NCBI RefSeq assembly: GCF_002934065.1
Contig: NZ_CP018049.1
Coordinates: 1,052,501-1,116,500, forward strand
Length of the DNA: 64,000 nt
Source: Pseudomonas orientalis
Lineage (GTDB): Bacteria > Pseudomonadota > Gammaproteobacteria > Pseudomonadales > Pseudomonadaceae
Reading direction: 5' to 3'
The notes under the pieces: generated by a model
Told to the model about the DNA's origin: nothing
The model's input: only the letters and a program-made list of their open reading frames with translations
The model's database searches: none
Shown here: piece after piece, positions 1 to 9,021 of the stretch
Layout: every line of letters starts with the position of its first letter
Numbering within the stretch: the first letter of the stretch is position 1
Program-made: the position numbers and the translations under genes

Positions 1-590
1 AACAGTTGGTGGAAGTACGAAAGACGCATGGAGGCGACTGCCACCCCTTGAAAGCGCGCGTCCGCCGATGAAAGGCGGCGGCTGAATGCAATGCGCCAGG
101 GGTCTTCGCATTCACAGCGGGCCATGAACGGGCGACTGATATACAGCCCGATGTCGGAATTGCCACGGTGAATCTGGAAATAGTCGCGGTCGGCGAAGTT
201 GCCGGACTTGGGTGTGAGCAGGGAAGAGTCGGCAATCACCTCGCCGCCTGGATCCAGCAGCAGGATGTCGCCCTTGTAGGGCGCTGCGTTGGAGCGGTCG
301 AACAGCACCAGGTGCCGGATGCTGGCGGGCAGGTCCTGCAGGTCGGTGCGCGCGGTCGCGGCGATCAGGCCTTCCAACGCCATGTCATACAGCTCGACGT
401 TGCGCAGCACATCGGCGTCGATCAATTGAGTGATGGTGTTGGCGGTGCGCTTGGCGGTCTGCAAGGTATTGGCGTGTTCACGAATCAACAAGGCGGTGAC
501 GATGCCTACGATCAGCAATACCGTGAGGGTGCTGCCCAGGATCAGCAAGCGCTCCGGGCGGCGGGTAGGGCGGGCAGGGCTTGGGCTCAT
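1..590 (-). CDS. Membrane sensor, N-terminal part (Cache-type periplasmic domain), runs off the window
   Basis: Reading leftward from ATG at 590 there is an open frame of 196 codons to the window edge. It begins MSPSPARPTRRPERLL, then one membrane segment (about residues 14-36) and an extracytoplasmic region containing NFADRDYFQIHR and LYISRPF. That arrangement is typical of the double-Cache (PDC) ligand-binding domain of sensor diguanylate cyclases, chemoreceptors and some histidine kinases. The output domain lies outside the window, so the enzyme class cannot be decided; a GGDEF protein is my first guess. The gene is monocistronic as far as can be seen, with a REP pair behind its start. Confidence 0.75.
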   Translation of the reverse strand, partial: MSPSPARPTRRPERLLILGSTLTVLLIVGIVTALLIREHANTLQTAKRTANTITQLIDADVLRNVELYDMALEGLIAATARTDLQDLPASIRHLVLFDRSNAAPYKGDILLLDPGGEVIADSSLLTPKSGNFADRDYFQIHRGNSDIGLYISRPFMARCECEDPWRIAFSRRLSSADARFQGVAVASMRLSYFHQL

Positions 591-654
591 CGGACGTACT
601 TCTGCGTTGAGATGCCCTTAGCGTAGTAGCAACTCCGGAATATGGCGCAGATCC

Positions 655-751
655 AAATGTGGGAGGGGGGCTTGCCCCCGATAGCAGAGTGTCAGCAAAT
701 GATATGTTGACTGGCCCACCGCTATCGGGGGCAAGCCCCCTCCCACATTGG
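655..751. repeat. REP doublet (REPIN)
   Basis: Two inverted copies of the REP core GTGGGAGGGGGCTTGCCCCC face each other around a loop of about 40 bases. It lies between the starts or ends of two minus-strand genes and is a non-coding mobile repeat that depends on a REP-associated transposase elsewhere. The left copy has one extra G in the G-run. Confidence 0.9.
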
Positions 752-776
752 ATCTTCATCGTCAGCACGATCGTGC

Positions 777-2099
777 TCAGAACACGTTGATCGGGTAGTC
801 CACGATCACCCGGTACTCATCCACATCCCGGTCCACCGCCGAATAGCCATTGCCACCCCGGTGGGTCGCCCATTGCAGGCGCACCGCCAGGTCCTTGGCC
901 TTGCCACCCTGTACCACGTACTTCAGGTCGATGTCCCGCTCCCAGTGCCTGGCATTTTTGCCATCGGCGCTGTACCAGCTGCCGTAGCCGCGGCTGTTGG
1001 GGTCGACGCGGGTCAGGTCGGTCTTGCCGCTGATATAGGACACGGCGGACGTCAGGCCGGGCAGGCCGACACCGGCAAAATCGTAGGCATACTTGAGCTT
1101 CCACGAACGCTCGTTGGGGCCGTTGAAGTCCGAGTATTGCTGGGAGTTGTCCAGGTACACGCTGTCGCCCTGGGTGATGTAGTCGAACGGCGTATTGCCG
1201 TTGACCCGCTGATACGCGGCGGTGACGCTATGGTTGCCCACGCCCAGGGTGACATGCAGGCTGTAGGTGTTGTTGTCGATATCGCCCAGCAATGCCTGGC
1301 CGGTGTCCTGGGTGTGATAGTAGTGCAGGCCGGGCGTCAGGCTGACCAGGTCGTTCAGCGCATAGGTGTATTCAAGGTCGTAGTAGTACTGGTGCCATAC
1401 GTCCTTGAGCTCGGCGGCGTACAGGTTGCTGGTCAGCGCCGGGATTGCGCTGAAAGAGACACCGGCCCAGTTCAGGTGCCGGCTGTCGGCGTTGGCCGGC
1501 AACGCGCCATAGCTGGTGCCGATGCGCCGGTGGCCGCTCTGGTTGTAGAGCTTGGTAAAGCTGGCCTGGCCGCCTTCGAACAGCCAGCCGTCGAGGCTGT
1601 GGTTGCTCAAGCTTACGCCGCGAAACGTCTGGGGCAGCATGCGCGTCATGCCGCCGGCGATCACCGGGTTGTTGAGAAACAGGTCGCCGGCCTTCAACTC
1701 GGTATCGAACGCACGCATTTTCAAGGTGCCGCCAGCGGTGGAAAACGCACCGGGTGCCTTGCCGTTGCCGCTGCCGTACGGAAGGATGGTGGAGCCGTCG
1801 GTACCGCCACCGCCGTCGAGCTTGAGGCCGAGCATGGCGTTGAGGTCCAGGCCGAAACCGACCGCGCCCTGGGTGTAGCCGGATTCGAAGGTGCCGATAA
1901 AGCCTTGGCCCCACTCCTTGCTGTCATCGGTGTGAAGGTCGCGGCGGTCGCGGTTCATGTAGTAGTTGCGGGTGTTGAGCGTGAGGTGCGAGCCCTCGAC
2001 GAAACCTTCGGCGGGTGCGGTGTCTGCCGCGTGGGCAAGGGAGGTGATCGTTGCTGCAATTGCGAGGAATAACGGGGTGAACGTCAGCGAGTTCTTCAC
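777..2099 (-). CDS. OprD-family outer-membrane porin
   Basis: A 440-residue outer-membrane beta-barrel of the OprD/OccD-OccK family, which takes up small carboxylates, amino acids or aromatics across the outer membrane. A signal peptide with hydrophobic core [15 protein letters not shown] is followed by the family's N-terminal pattern [18 protein letters not shown], a loop rich in Gly and Asp, and a C-terminal strand ending in VDYPINVF with terminal Phe. The frame stays open upstream, but I start at the GTG at 2099 because AAAGGAG lies just before it and the signal peptide begins there. The substrate cannot be told from sequence. A terminator-like hairpin lies about 70 nt upstream, inside the probable leader. 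Confidence 0.9.
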   Translation of the reverse strand: MKNSLTFTPLFLAIAATITSLAHAADTAPAEGFVEGSHLTLNTRNYYMNRDRRDLHTDDSKEWGQGFIGTFESGYTQGAVGFGLDLNAMLGLKLDGGGGTDGSTILPYGSGNGKAPGAFSTAGGTLKMRAFDTELKAGDLFLNNPVIAGGMTRMLPQTFRGVSLSNHSLDGWLFEGGQASFTKLYNQSGHRRIGTSYGALPANADSRHLNWAGVSFSAIPALTSNLYAAELKDVWHQYYYDLEYTYALNDLVSLTPGLHYYHTQDTGQALLGDIDNNTYSLHVTLGVGNHSVTAAYQRVNGNTPFDYITQGDSVYLDNSQQYSDFNGPNERSWKLKYAYDFAGVGLPGLTSAVSYISGKTDLTRVDPNSRGYGSWYSADGKNARHWERDIDLKYVVQGGKAKDLAVRLQWATHRGGNGYSAVDRDVDEYRVIVDYPINVF

Positions 2100-2166
2100 C
2101 GGTGGAGCTCCTTTGGTCAAACATGAACGGCCAGTGTCGTGGGGTGTGCCCGGCCTTTTTTCACGG

Positions 2167-2312
2167 CAAAAAAAAGCCGCTGAAGTCAGCGGCTTTAAGA
2201 CAGATTCCCAGTGTAGAGCCCTGGAAATAAGTCGAGGGAAATTCGGGTGAGGGTCAGCTGCCTTTGCCGTCGCGCTCATCGATGCGTCAAAGTAACGCAG
2301 GCGAGCGCTGCG
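2167..2312 (-). ncRNA. Candidate small RNA or attenuator leader ahead of the porin
   Basis: Reading leftward, TTGGGC (2347-2342), a 17-nt spacer and TACACT (2324-2319) look like a sigma-70 type promoter with start near 2312. About 140 nt further a hairpin with arms at 2173-2183 and 2186-2196 (GCCGCTGA / TCAGCGGC) runs straight into a T-tract. This is the outline of a terminated sRNA, or of a leader whose terminator must be read through to reach the porin GTG at 2099. Only about 70 nt separate the T-tract from the porin start. I do not recognise the RNA family. Confidence 0.5.
2168..2196 (-). terminator. Rho-independent terminator in the porin leader
   Basis: On the minus strand an 11-bp arm pair AAAGCCGCTGA / TCAGCGGCTTT is followed by an uninterrupted run of T. 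It lies upstream of the porin coding region and downstream of the histidine-kinase gene, so it ends either the upstream operon or a short leader transcript. Confidence 0.75.
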
Positions 2313-2335
2313 ATACAGAGTGTAACAAGATAATG

Positions 2336-2358
2336 ACTGTTGCCCAAATCGCAACAGT
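2336..2358. promoter_or_regulatory. Inverted repeat over the leader promoter
   Basis: Perfect 8-bp arms ACTGTTGC (2336-2343) and GCAACAGT (2351-2358) are separated by 7 bases. They straddle the -35 hexamer of the promoter proposed for the porin leader and suit binding by a dimeric regulator. The regulator is unknown. Confidence 0.45.
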
Positions 2359-2381
2359 TTCCACGGGTATGCCTATTCTAA

Positions 2382-2474
2382 CTGTGGGAGGGGGCTTGCC
2401 CCCGATGGCGGTGGATCAGCCGACTCATCTGTAGCTGGCATACCGCAATCGGGGGCAAGCCCCCTCCCACATTT
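2382..2474. repeat. REP doublet (REPIN)
   Basis: Inverted REP pair of the GGGGGCTTGCCCCC type, sitting between the end of the histidine-kinase gene (2487) and the porin leader promoter. Confidence 0.9.
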
Positions 2475-2486
2475 GATTGAAGTGTT

Positions 2487-3851
2487 CTAGACAGGCAGGG
2501 TCATGCCGAAGGTATTGCCGCCACCCTCGCTGCGCACAAACACATCCCCGCCATGCATCAGCGCAATCGCCTTCACGATGGCCAGCCCCAACCCGTGATT
2601 CGCGCCGCTGTTGCTGCGGGACGCGTCCACTCGATAAAAACGTTCGAACAGGCGCGGCAGGTGTTCGTCGGCAATCGCCTCGCCGGGATTGGTCACGCCG
2701 ATCATCACCTGATGTCCCTGCACCGCTATGTGCACGTCGATGACCTGTCCGGGCGCGGTGTGTTGCACCGCGTTGCTCAGCAGGTTGATCAGCGCGCGGC
2801 GCAGGTGGGCCTTTTCGATCTGTACCCGTGCATCACCGTGCACGCGCACTTCGACCCGGGCGTCTTCAAGGATGAAGTCCAGGTAATCGAGGGTGGTAGC
2901 GACTTCATCGGCCAGGGCGCTTTCGATCAGCTTGGTGGCCTTGCTGCCCTGGTCGGCACTGGCGAGGAACAGCATGTCGTTGATGATCGAGCGCAGCCGC
3001 TCCAGTTCTTCCAGGTTCGATTGCAGCACCTCGAAATAATGCTCGGCCGAGCGCCCGCGGGTCAGTGCGACCTGGGTCTGGCCGATCAGGTTGGTCAGCG
3101 GCGAGCGCAGTTCATGGGCCACGTCGGCGTTGAATGATTCCAGGCGTGAGTAGGCGAGTTCCACACGGTCGAGGGTGGCGTTGAACGAGTTGACGAACTG
3201 GCTCAGTTCCGGCGGCAGCGGTGACAGTTGCAGGCGCCCGGAGAGCTTGGGCGGCGCGAGTTTGCGCGCTTCGGCCGAAAGTTTTTCCAGGGGTTTGAGG
3301 CCGATGCGCGACACCCAGAAACCCAGCAGCGAGGCCATGATCACGCCGACCAGCGCCAGGCTGACCAGCGCCACCAGCAGATGGTGCTGGGTGGCGCGGA
3401 AATTCTCGGTGTCGATGGCGATCATGAAGCGCAGCGGTGGGCGTTGCTCCTTGGCGGCAAACTGGCTGACCAGCACCTTGAACGGATAATCATGGCCGGG
3501 CAGGCGCAGGTCGCGTTTACCCGTCGGGCCCTGGGCAAACGCACGAATCTGCGCATCGGGCTCGCCGTATTCGTAACCCGGGTCGCTGCTGACCACCCAG
3601 AAGCGAATGCGCTTGTCTTCTTCGCCCAGCAGCTTGAGCTTGGCCTTTATCTTGACCCAATGCTCGGGCGTACCGAAGCGGTTCACCGAGGATTCCAGCA
3701 CGCTGTAGCGCGCATCCAGTTCGGCCCCCGGCAACAGCCCCAGGCCGCGGTCCACTTGCTGGTAGAGTGCGCCGCCGATCAGCACGAAGATCAGCAGCGC
3801 CACCAGGCTGAACATGCCGCTCAGGCGCAGGGCGATGGAGTTAGCCGACAC
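2487..3851 (-). CDS. Heavy-metal-type sensor histidine kinase (CusS/IrlS family)
   Basis: A 454-residue inner-membrane histidine kinase. The first membrane helix is at about residues 10-30, followed by a periplasmic sensing region of roughly 120 residues, a second helix (LVALVSLALVGVIMASLLGF), HAMP, the phosphorylated His in DVAHELRSPL, and the ATPase N-box NLLSNAVQHT and G-box GLGLAIVKA. The GTG at 3851 overlaps the end of the response-regulator gene by 11 nt, the usual coupling for this pair. A longer frame upstream is only the shadow of that regulator. Its place behind an RND pump suggests it senses a pump substrate or envelope stress. The family label comes from domain order, not from any metal ligand I can identify. 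Confidence 0.9.
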   Translation of the reverse strand: MSANSIALRLSGMFSLVALLIFVLIGGALYQQVDRGLGLLPGAELDARYSVLESSVNRFGTPEHWVKIKAKLKLLGEEDKRIRFWVVSSDPGYEYGEPDAQIRAFAQGPTGKRDLRLPGHDYPFKVLVSQFAAKEQRPPLRFMIAIDTENFRATQHHLLVALVSLALVGVIMASLLGFWVSRIGLKPLEKLSAEARKLAPPKLSGRLQLSPLPPELSQFVNSFNATLDRVELAYSRLESFNADVAHELRSPLTNLIGQTQVALTRGRSAEHYFEVLQSNLEELERLRSIINDMLFLASADQGSKATKLIESALADEVATTLDYLDFILEDARVEVRVHGDARVQIEKAHLRRALINLLSNAVQHTAPGQVIDVHIAVQGHQVMIGVTNPGEAIADEHLPRLFERFYRVDASRSNSGANHGLGLAIVKAIALMHGGDVFVRSEGGGNTFGMTLPV

Positions 3852-4518
3852 TGCGGTTCTCCAGCACGTAGCCCATGCCACGGATGGTGTGCAGCAGCTT
3901 GTGCTCGAAGGGCCCGTCGAGTTTGGCGCGCAGGCGTTTGATTGCGACTTCGACGACGTTGGCGTCGCTGTCGAAATTGATGTCCCAGACCATCTCGGCA
4001 ATCGCGGTCTTGGACAGGATTTCGCCCTGGCGCCGCGCCAATACGCTGAGCAGCGAGAACTCCTTGGCGGTCAGGTCCAGGCGCACGCCGTTGCGGCTGG
4101 CCTTGCGGCTGATCAGGTCGATCCACAGGTCGGCCACCGTCACCTGCACCGGCTCATGGCCGCCGCTGCGTCGGGTCAGTGCTTGCAGGCGCGCCACCAG
4201 TTCCAGGAAGGAAAACGGCTTGCCCAGGTAGTCGTCGGCGCCTTCGCGCAGGCCACGGATGCGATCTTCCACGCGTTCGCGGGCAGTGAGCATGATCACC
4301 GGGGTCTGTTTGCGCGCACGCAAGGCGCGCAACACGCCGAAGCCGTCGAGCGCCGGCAGCATCACGTCCAGCACGATCACCGCGTAATCGTTCTCCAGCG
4401 CCAGGTGCAAACCCTCGACGCCTTCGCGCGCCACGTCGACGGTGTAGCCTTGCTCCGTCAGGCCGCGGTGCAGGTAGTCCGCGGTTTTTTCTTCATCTTC
4501 AATAATCAGGACGCGCAT
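3841..4518 (-). CDS. OmpR-family response regulator (CusR/CopR type)
   Basis: A 225-residue two-domain regulator. The receiver begins MRVLIIEDEE, has phospho-acceptor Asp in VLDVMLP and Lys in LGKPFSF. The winged-helix DNA-binding domain follows, with LTAKEFSLLSVLARRQGEI and a typical end TIRGMGYVLENR. Members of this subfamily bind direct or inverted TGACA-like half-sites and activate efflux genes. It begins 31 nt after the RND pump gene and overlaps the kinase gene. Start chosen at the ATG that opens the receiver domain, with AAAAGG upstream. A palindrome built of TGACA / TGTCA ahead of the adaptor gene is a plausible target. Confidence 0.93.
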   Translation of the reverse strand: MRVLIIEDEEKTADYLHRGLTEQGYTVDVAREGVEGLHLALENDYAVIVLDVMLPALDGFGVLRALRARKQTPVIMLTARERVEDRIRGLREGADDYLGKPFSFLELVARLQALTRRSGGHEPVQVTVADLWIDLISRKASRNGVRLDLTAKEFSLLSVLARRQGEILSKTAIAEMVWDINFDSDANVVEVAIKRLRAKLDGPFEHKLLHTIRGMGYVLENRSVG

Positions 4519-4549
4519 CAGCCTTTTGTTCCAGGGCGGGGCCTTGGCC

Positions 4550-7500
4550 TCAGTGTGTGGTCGCCAGCGCGAGCGCCGGTTTGGGCCTGTGGAAAAAACG
4601 TTCAAGGTACAAGTATATGACCGGCGTGGTGAACAGCGTCAGCGCCTGGCTCACCAGCAAGCCACCGACCACCGCGATGCCCAGCGGTTGGCGCAGCTCC
4701 GCGCCGGGGCCGGAACCGAGCATCAACGGCACCGCGCCTAGCAAGGCGGCGAGGGTGGTCATGATGATCGGCCGGAACCGCGTGACACAGGCTTCGTAGA
4801 TCGCGTCCTCAGGTGGCAGGCCCCGCACGCGCTGGGCCTCGAGGGCGAAGTCGATCATCAGGATGCCGTTTTTCTTGACGATACCGATCAGCAGCACCAG
4901 GCCGATCAGGGCCATGATCGAAAAGTCCTGGCCCAACAGCCACAGCATGATCAACGCGCCCAGGCCTGCCGAGGGCAGGGTGGAAATGATCGTCAGCGGG
5001 TGCACGAAACTCTCGTACAGCACGCCCAGGATAATGTAGACCGCCACCAGTGCCGCGAGGATCAGCCACGGCTGGCTGGCCAGCGAACTCTGGAACGCCT
5101 GGGCCGCGCCCTGGAAGTTACCGATGATCGCAGCGGGCATGCCGATGTCGTTCTTGGCCTGGTTGAGCATGATCACCGCGTCGCCCAGCGCCACCCCGGG
5201 GGCCAGGTTGAACGACAGGTTGGCGGCGGGGAACATGCCGTCATGGCTGATGGACAACGGCCCCACGGTCGGCGGGTCTACCCTGGCCAGCGCCGACAAG
5301 GGCACCATCTCGTTGGTCAACGGCGAGCGCAGGTAAAAATAGTTCAGGCTCTCGGCCTTGCCGCGCTGTTGGCGATCCAGCTCCAGCACCACCTGGTACT
5401 GGTTGATCTCGGTCTGGTACTCGTTGATCTGGCGCTGGCCGAAGGCATCGTACAGCGCCTGGTCGACATCGGTGGCGCTCAGGCCGAAACGCGCGGCGGC
5501 CTGGCGGTCGATCGTGATGTGGGTGATGCTGCCGCCCAGTTGCAGGTCGTTGGACAGGTCACGAAACGCCGGGTTGGTGCGCAGTTTTTCGGTGAGACGC
5601 TGGGTCCAGGTGTTGAGTGTCGGACCGTCGTTGCTCTTGAGCACGTATTGGTACTGGGCGCGGCTGGGGCCGGAGCTCAAGTTGATGTCCTGGCCGGCGC
5701 GCAGGTACAGGACGATGCCCGGCACCTTCGCCAGTTGCGGGCGGATGCGGTCGATGAACTGGCTGGCGGACACGTCGCGGTCGGCGCGGTCTTTCAAGGC
5801 AATCCAGAAGCGGCCGTTGGCGATGGTCTGGTTGCTGCCGGTCACCCCCACCGAGTGGGAGAACGCCTGCACCGCCGGGTCGGCCTTGACGATCTCGGCC
5901 AGGGCCTTGTGCTTGGCGACCATGTCCGGGTACGACACATCGGCCGCCGCCTCGCTGGTGCCGAGCACAAAACCGGTGTCCTGCACCGGGAAGAATCCCT
6001 TGGGGATAAACACGTAGCCGACCACGGCCAGGGCCAGGGTCACCACGAAGATCGCCGCCATGCTGCGTTGATGGGCCAGGGCGCGGCGCAGGTTGCGCGC
6101 ATAACCGGCCAGCAGGCGCTCGCTGAACGTGGGTTTGGCATGGGCGGGATGGGTCGGCGCACCCATGAACAGTGCCGCGAGGGTGGGCGCCAGGGTCAGC
6201 GAGACCACCACCGAAATCAGGATGGTCGAGGTGGCGGTCAGCGCAAACTCCTTGAACAGCCGCCCGACCACACCGCCCATGAACAGCAGTGGAATGAAGG
6301 CCGCCACCAGCGAGAAGCTGATGGAGACCACGGTAAAGCCGATTTCGCCCGAGCCTTTGATCGCGGCCTCGCGCTTGCCCAACCCGGCCTCCAGGTGCCG
6401 ATGGATGTTCTCCACCACCACAATCGCATCGTCCACCACAAAGCCCACGGCAATCACGATGGCGACCAGGGTCAGGTTGTTCAGGCTGAAGCCCATCACA
6501 TACATCAGCGCGAAAGTGGCCACCAGCGAAACACCGAGCACGGCCGACACAATCAACGTCGCCGACAGTTGGCGCAGGAACAGCGCCATCACCGCCACCA
6601 CCAGCAGGATGGCGATCAGCAGGGTCATTTCCACTTCATGCAGGGAGGCGCGGATGGTCTTGGTGCGGTCGGTCAATACGCTGACCTGCACCGAGGCCGG
6701 CAACATCGCTTCCAGGCGTGGCAGTGCCTGCTGGATGCGGTCGACCGTGTCGACGATATTCGCGCCCGGCTGGCGCGAGATCACCAGGTTGACCCCCGGG
6801 GTATCGCCGGACCAGGCCTGCACGTAGGCGTTTTCCGCACCGTTGATGACCCTGGCGATATCACGCAACTGCACCGGTGCGCCATTCTTGTAGGACACAA
6901 TCAACTGGCCGTATTCGTCGGGGTGAAACAGTTGATCGTTGGTCGACAGGGTCGACACGCTGTCGGCGCCGTAGAGCGCGCCTTTGGCCAGATTCAGGCT
7001 CGACTGCTGAATGGCCAGGCGGATGTCCGCGAGCGTCAGGCCGACCGCCGCGAGTTTGTCGGGGGAGGCCTGCACGCGAATCGCCGGGCGTTGCTGGCCG
7101 GTGATGTTGATCTGGCCGACACCGTCGATCTGGCTGATCTGGCGCGCCAGCAGGGTTTCCACGTAGTCGCTCAGTTCGGTGCCGGGCATGCTGGCGGAAC
7201 TGACGCTGAGGATCAGCACCGGGCTGTCGGCCGGGTTGACCTTCTTCCAGGTCGGCAGGCTCGGCATATCGCCGGGCAGCTTGCCGGAGGCGGTGTTGAT
7301 CGCGGCCTGCACTTCCTGGGCGGCGGTGTCGATGCTTTTGTCCAGGGTGAATTGCAGGGTCAACAGGCTTGAGCCCAAGGCGCTGCTGGAGGTCATCTGG
7401 GTCATGCCGGGGATGGCGCTGAATTGCACCTCAAGCGGCGTCGCCACCGAGGAAGCCATGGTGTCCGGGCTGGCGCCGGGTAACTGGGCCGTGACCTGGA

Positions 7501-7645
7501 TCGTCGGAAATTCCGCTTCCGGCAGTGGCGCGACGGCCAGGCGCGGGAAGGCAATGATGCCCAGCAGCACCAGGGCAAATGTCAGCAGCAGGGTGGCGAC
7601 CGGGTGATCAACGCACCAGGCCGAGGGCGAGCGACTGCCGCTCAT
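4550..7645 (-). CDS. RND efflux pump, inner-membrane permease (HAE-1 family)
   Basis: A 1031-residue proton-driven RND transporter, close to the usual 1020-1050. It has the N-terminal helix (HPVATLLLTFALVLLGIIAF), two periplasmic loops, and the helix-4 proton relay VDDAIVVVEN. The charge pattern resembles the MdtB/MdtC/MuxB-type multidrug pumps more than the metal-exporting CusA class. Its start overlaps the adaptor stop by 4 nt, so the two are translationally coupled. No outer-membrane channel is encoded here; the pump presumably borrows one from elsewhere, for instance an OprM/TolC-like protein. The drug specificity is unknown. Confidence 0.95.
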   Translation of the reverse strand: MSGSRSPSAWCVDHPVATLLLTFALVLLGIIAFPRLAVAPLPEAEFPTIQVTAQLPGASPDTMASSVATPLEVQFSAIPGMTQMTSSSALGSSLLTLQFTLDKSIDTAAQEVQAAINTASGKLPGDMPSLPTWKKVNPADSPVLILSVSSASMPGTELSDYVETLLARQISQIDGVGQINITGQQRPAIRVQASPDKLAAVGLTLADIRLAIQQSSLNLAKGALYGADSVSTLSTNDQLFHPDEYGQLIVSYKNGAPVQLRDIARVINGAENAYVQAWSGDTPGVNLVISRQPGANIVDTVDRIQQALPRLEAMLPASVQVSVLTDRTKTIRASLHEVEMTLLIAILLVVAVMALFLRQLSATLIVSAVLGVSLVATFALMYVMGFSLNNLTLVAIVIAVGFVVDDAIVVVENIHRHLEAGLGKREAAIKGSGEIGFTVVSISFSLVAAFIPLLFMGGVVGRLFKEFALTATSTILISVVVSLTLAPTLAALFMGAPTHPAHAKPTFSERLLAGYARNLRRALAHQRSMAAIFVVTLALAVVGYVFIPKGFFPVQDTGFVLGTSEAAADVSYPDMVAKHKALAEIVKADPAVQAFSHSVGVTGSNQTIANGRFWIALKDRADRDVSASQFIDRIRPQLAKVPGIVLYLRAGQDINLSSGPSRAQYQYVLKSNDGPTLNTWTQRLTEKLRTNPAFRDLSNDLQLGGSITHITIDRQAAARFGLSATDVDQALYDAFGQRQINEYQTEINQYQVVLELDRQQRGKAESLNYFYLRSPLTNEMVPLSALARVDPPTVGPLSISHDGMFPAANLSFNLAPGVALGDAVIMLNQAKNDIGMPAAIIGNFQGAAQAFQSSLASQPWLILAALVAVYIILGVLYESFVHPLTIISTLPSAGLGALIMLWLLGQDFSIMALIGLVLLIGIVKKNGILMIDFALEAQRVRGLPPEDAIYEACVTRFRPIIMTTLAALLGAVPLMLGSGPGAELRQPLGIAVVGGLLVSQALTLFTTPVIYLYLERFFHRPKPALALATTH

Positions 7646-8808
7646 GGCTGCACCCTGGCGTCGGCGGTCTGGATGATTTGCGGCGGCTCCTTGAGCACTT
7701 CCACCCGCGCGCCGGCCTTGAGCCGCGACTGGCCGTCGCTGACCAGCACATCCCCGGCCTGCACGCCCTTGATGATATTCATCTCGCTGTTCTGGTAGCT
7801 GACCTGCACCGGCACCACTTCGACATGGTCACCGTTGAGCCGGTAGACGAAATGCGAGTCCAGGCCACGCTGCACTACCGTTGGCGGCACCACCAGGGCG
7901 TCCCTGTCGAGCGCGGTCTGGATCTTGATGGTCACCAGTTGTCCCGGCCACAGCTTCTGCGCGCCGTTCGCGAACTCGGCCTTGGCACGCAGGGTGCCGG
8001 TGCTGGAACTGATCTGGTTGTCGATCACGCTCAAGTGGCCTTCGCCGAGCAAGTCGCCGGTCTGGCCGTCGGTGTCGGCGCCCAGGTAGGCATTCACGCT
8101 GGCTTTCTCGGGCGCGGCGATCAGGCCTTGCAGGCTCGGCAGCATCTGCTGCGGCAGGGAAAACTCGACCGCAATCGGGTCGATCTGGGTGACCGAGAAC
8201 AACCCCTGGGTATCGCTCATGCGCAGGAAGTTTCCTTCATCTACCGTGCGAATGCCCACGCGGCCACTGACGGGGGAGCGAATCTGCGTGTAGGAAAGTT
8301 GTACTTGAGCCGCATCAATCGCAGCCTGGTTACCCTGGACGCTGGCCTTGAGCTGATTGACCAGTGCTTGTTGCTGGTCGTAGGTCTGCTTCGACACACC
8401 GTCGTCGATACTCAGGGCCTTGTAGCGCTTGAGGTTGACCAATGCCACTTGCAGCTGCGCCTGGCTTTCCCCCCGTTGCGCCCTGGCCTGGTCGAGGCTG
8501 GCGCGGATCGAGCGGTCATCGATGGTTGCCAGCAAGTCCCCGGCCTTGACCCGCTGGCCTTCCTTGACCAGCAACCGAGTGAGGATGCCGTCGATCTGCG
8601 GACGGATCACCACGCTGTGCAACGACAACACCGAGCCGATGCCGCTGACGAAGCGGGGCACGTCCTGTTGCACCACGCTCACCACGCGTACTGGAATCGC
8701 GCTGGGGGCCGCCAGCCGGGTCTTGGCGGGCCGAGTCAGCGTCCAGGCCGTCACTGCCATAACCAGAAGGGCGCCCACCAGCAGGGCCGTGTTTCGTTTT
8801 ATGTGCAT
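7642..8808 (-). CDS. RND efflux periplasmic adaptor (membrane fusion protein)
   Basis: A 388-residue MdtA/MexA-type adaptor linking the RND pump to an outer-membrane channel. A single N-terminal anchor helix (TALLVGALLVMAVTAW), a lipoyl half-motif around VIRPQIDGILTRLLVKEGQRV, a coiled-coil hairpin (about residues 95-155), the second lipoyl half SPVSGRVGIRTVDEGN and a beta-barrel domain are visible. No lipobox is present. I start at ATG 8808; an in-frame TTG lies 18 nt earlier. It is the first gene of an operon adaptor-pump-regulator-kinase, with a perfect palindrome 81 nt upstream. Confidence 0.93.
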   Translation of the reverse strand: MHIKRNTALLVGALLVMAVTAWTLTRPAKTRLAAPSAIPVRVVSVVQQDVPRFVSGIGSVLSLHSVVIRPQIDGILTRLLVKEGQRVKAGDLLATIDDRSIRASLDQARAQRGESQAQLQVALVNLKRYKALSIDDGVSKQTYDQQQALVNQLKASVQGNQAAIDAAQVQLSYTQIRSPVSGRVGIRTVDEGNFLRMSDTQGLFSVTQIDPIAVEFSLPQQMLPSLQGLIAAPEKASVNAYLGADTDGQTGDLLGEGHLSVIDNQISSSTGTLRAKAEFANGAQKLWPGQLVTIKIQTALDRDALVVPPTVVQRGLDSHFVYRLNGDHVEVVPVQVSYQNSEMNIIKGVQAGDVLVSDGQSRLKAGARVEVLKEPPQIIQTADARVQP

Positions 8809-8888
8809 AGGTACGGCGCCAGGCAAAGGATTGAAAGCATGAAACGACCGTTATAGACCTTTGATCGGGTCAGCACAGTGACGGCTGT

Positions 8889-8904
8889 CTGACAGCGCTG
8901 TCAG
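8889..8904. promoter_or_regulatory. Palindromic operator ahead of the RND operon
   Basis: CTGACAGCGCTGTCAG is a perfect 16-bp palindrome placed 81-96 nt before the adaptor ATG. Its TGACA-N4-TGTCA core resembles half-sites used by CopR/CusR-type regulators, the class encoded at the end of this operon. Binding is inferred. Confidence 0.5.
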
Positions 8905-9021
8905 TTAAGCGGCGACCATTCGTACGCCAACGCATAAAGATCTGGAACGCGCAGGTATACTGCGTGCCAGTGTGGCCCGCTTGTCCGGCCCGCTTTATCT
9001 TTTGCGCACCTCGGAGCACCC

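Noticed and set aside
861..2072. A 403-codon plus-strand frame opposite the porin gene
   Set aside because: No ribosome site or motif, and its composition follows from the porin codons on the other strand.
2099..2354. An N-terminal extension of the porin starting near 2354
   Set aside because: It runs through the terminator hairpin and lacks a ribosome site; the signal peptide and AAAGGAG place the start at 2099.
5000..7372. A 790-codon open frame on the plus strand antisense to the RND pump gene
   Set aside because: It is His/Gln/Arg-rich with no domain, and lies exactly opposite a conserved RND pump. Such frames are a side effect of GC-rich codon use.
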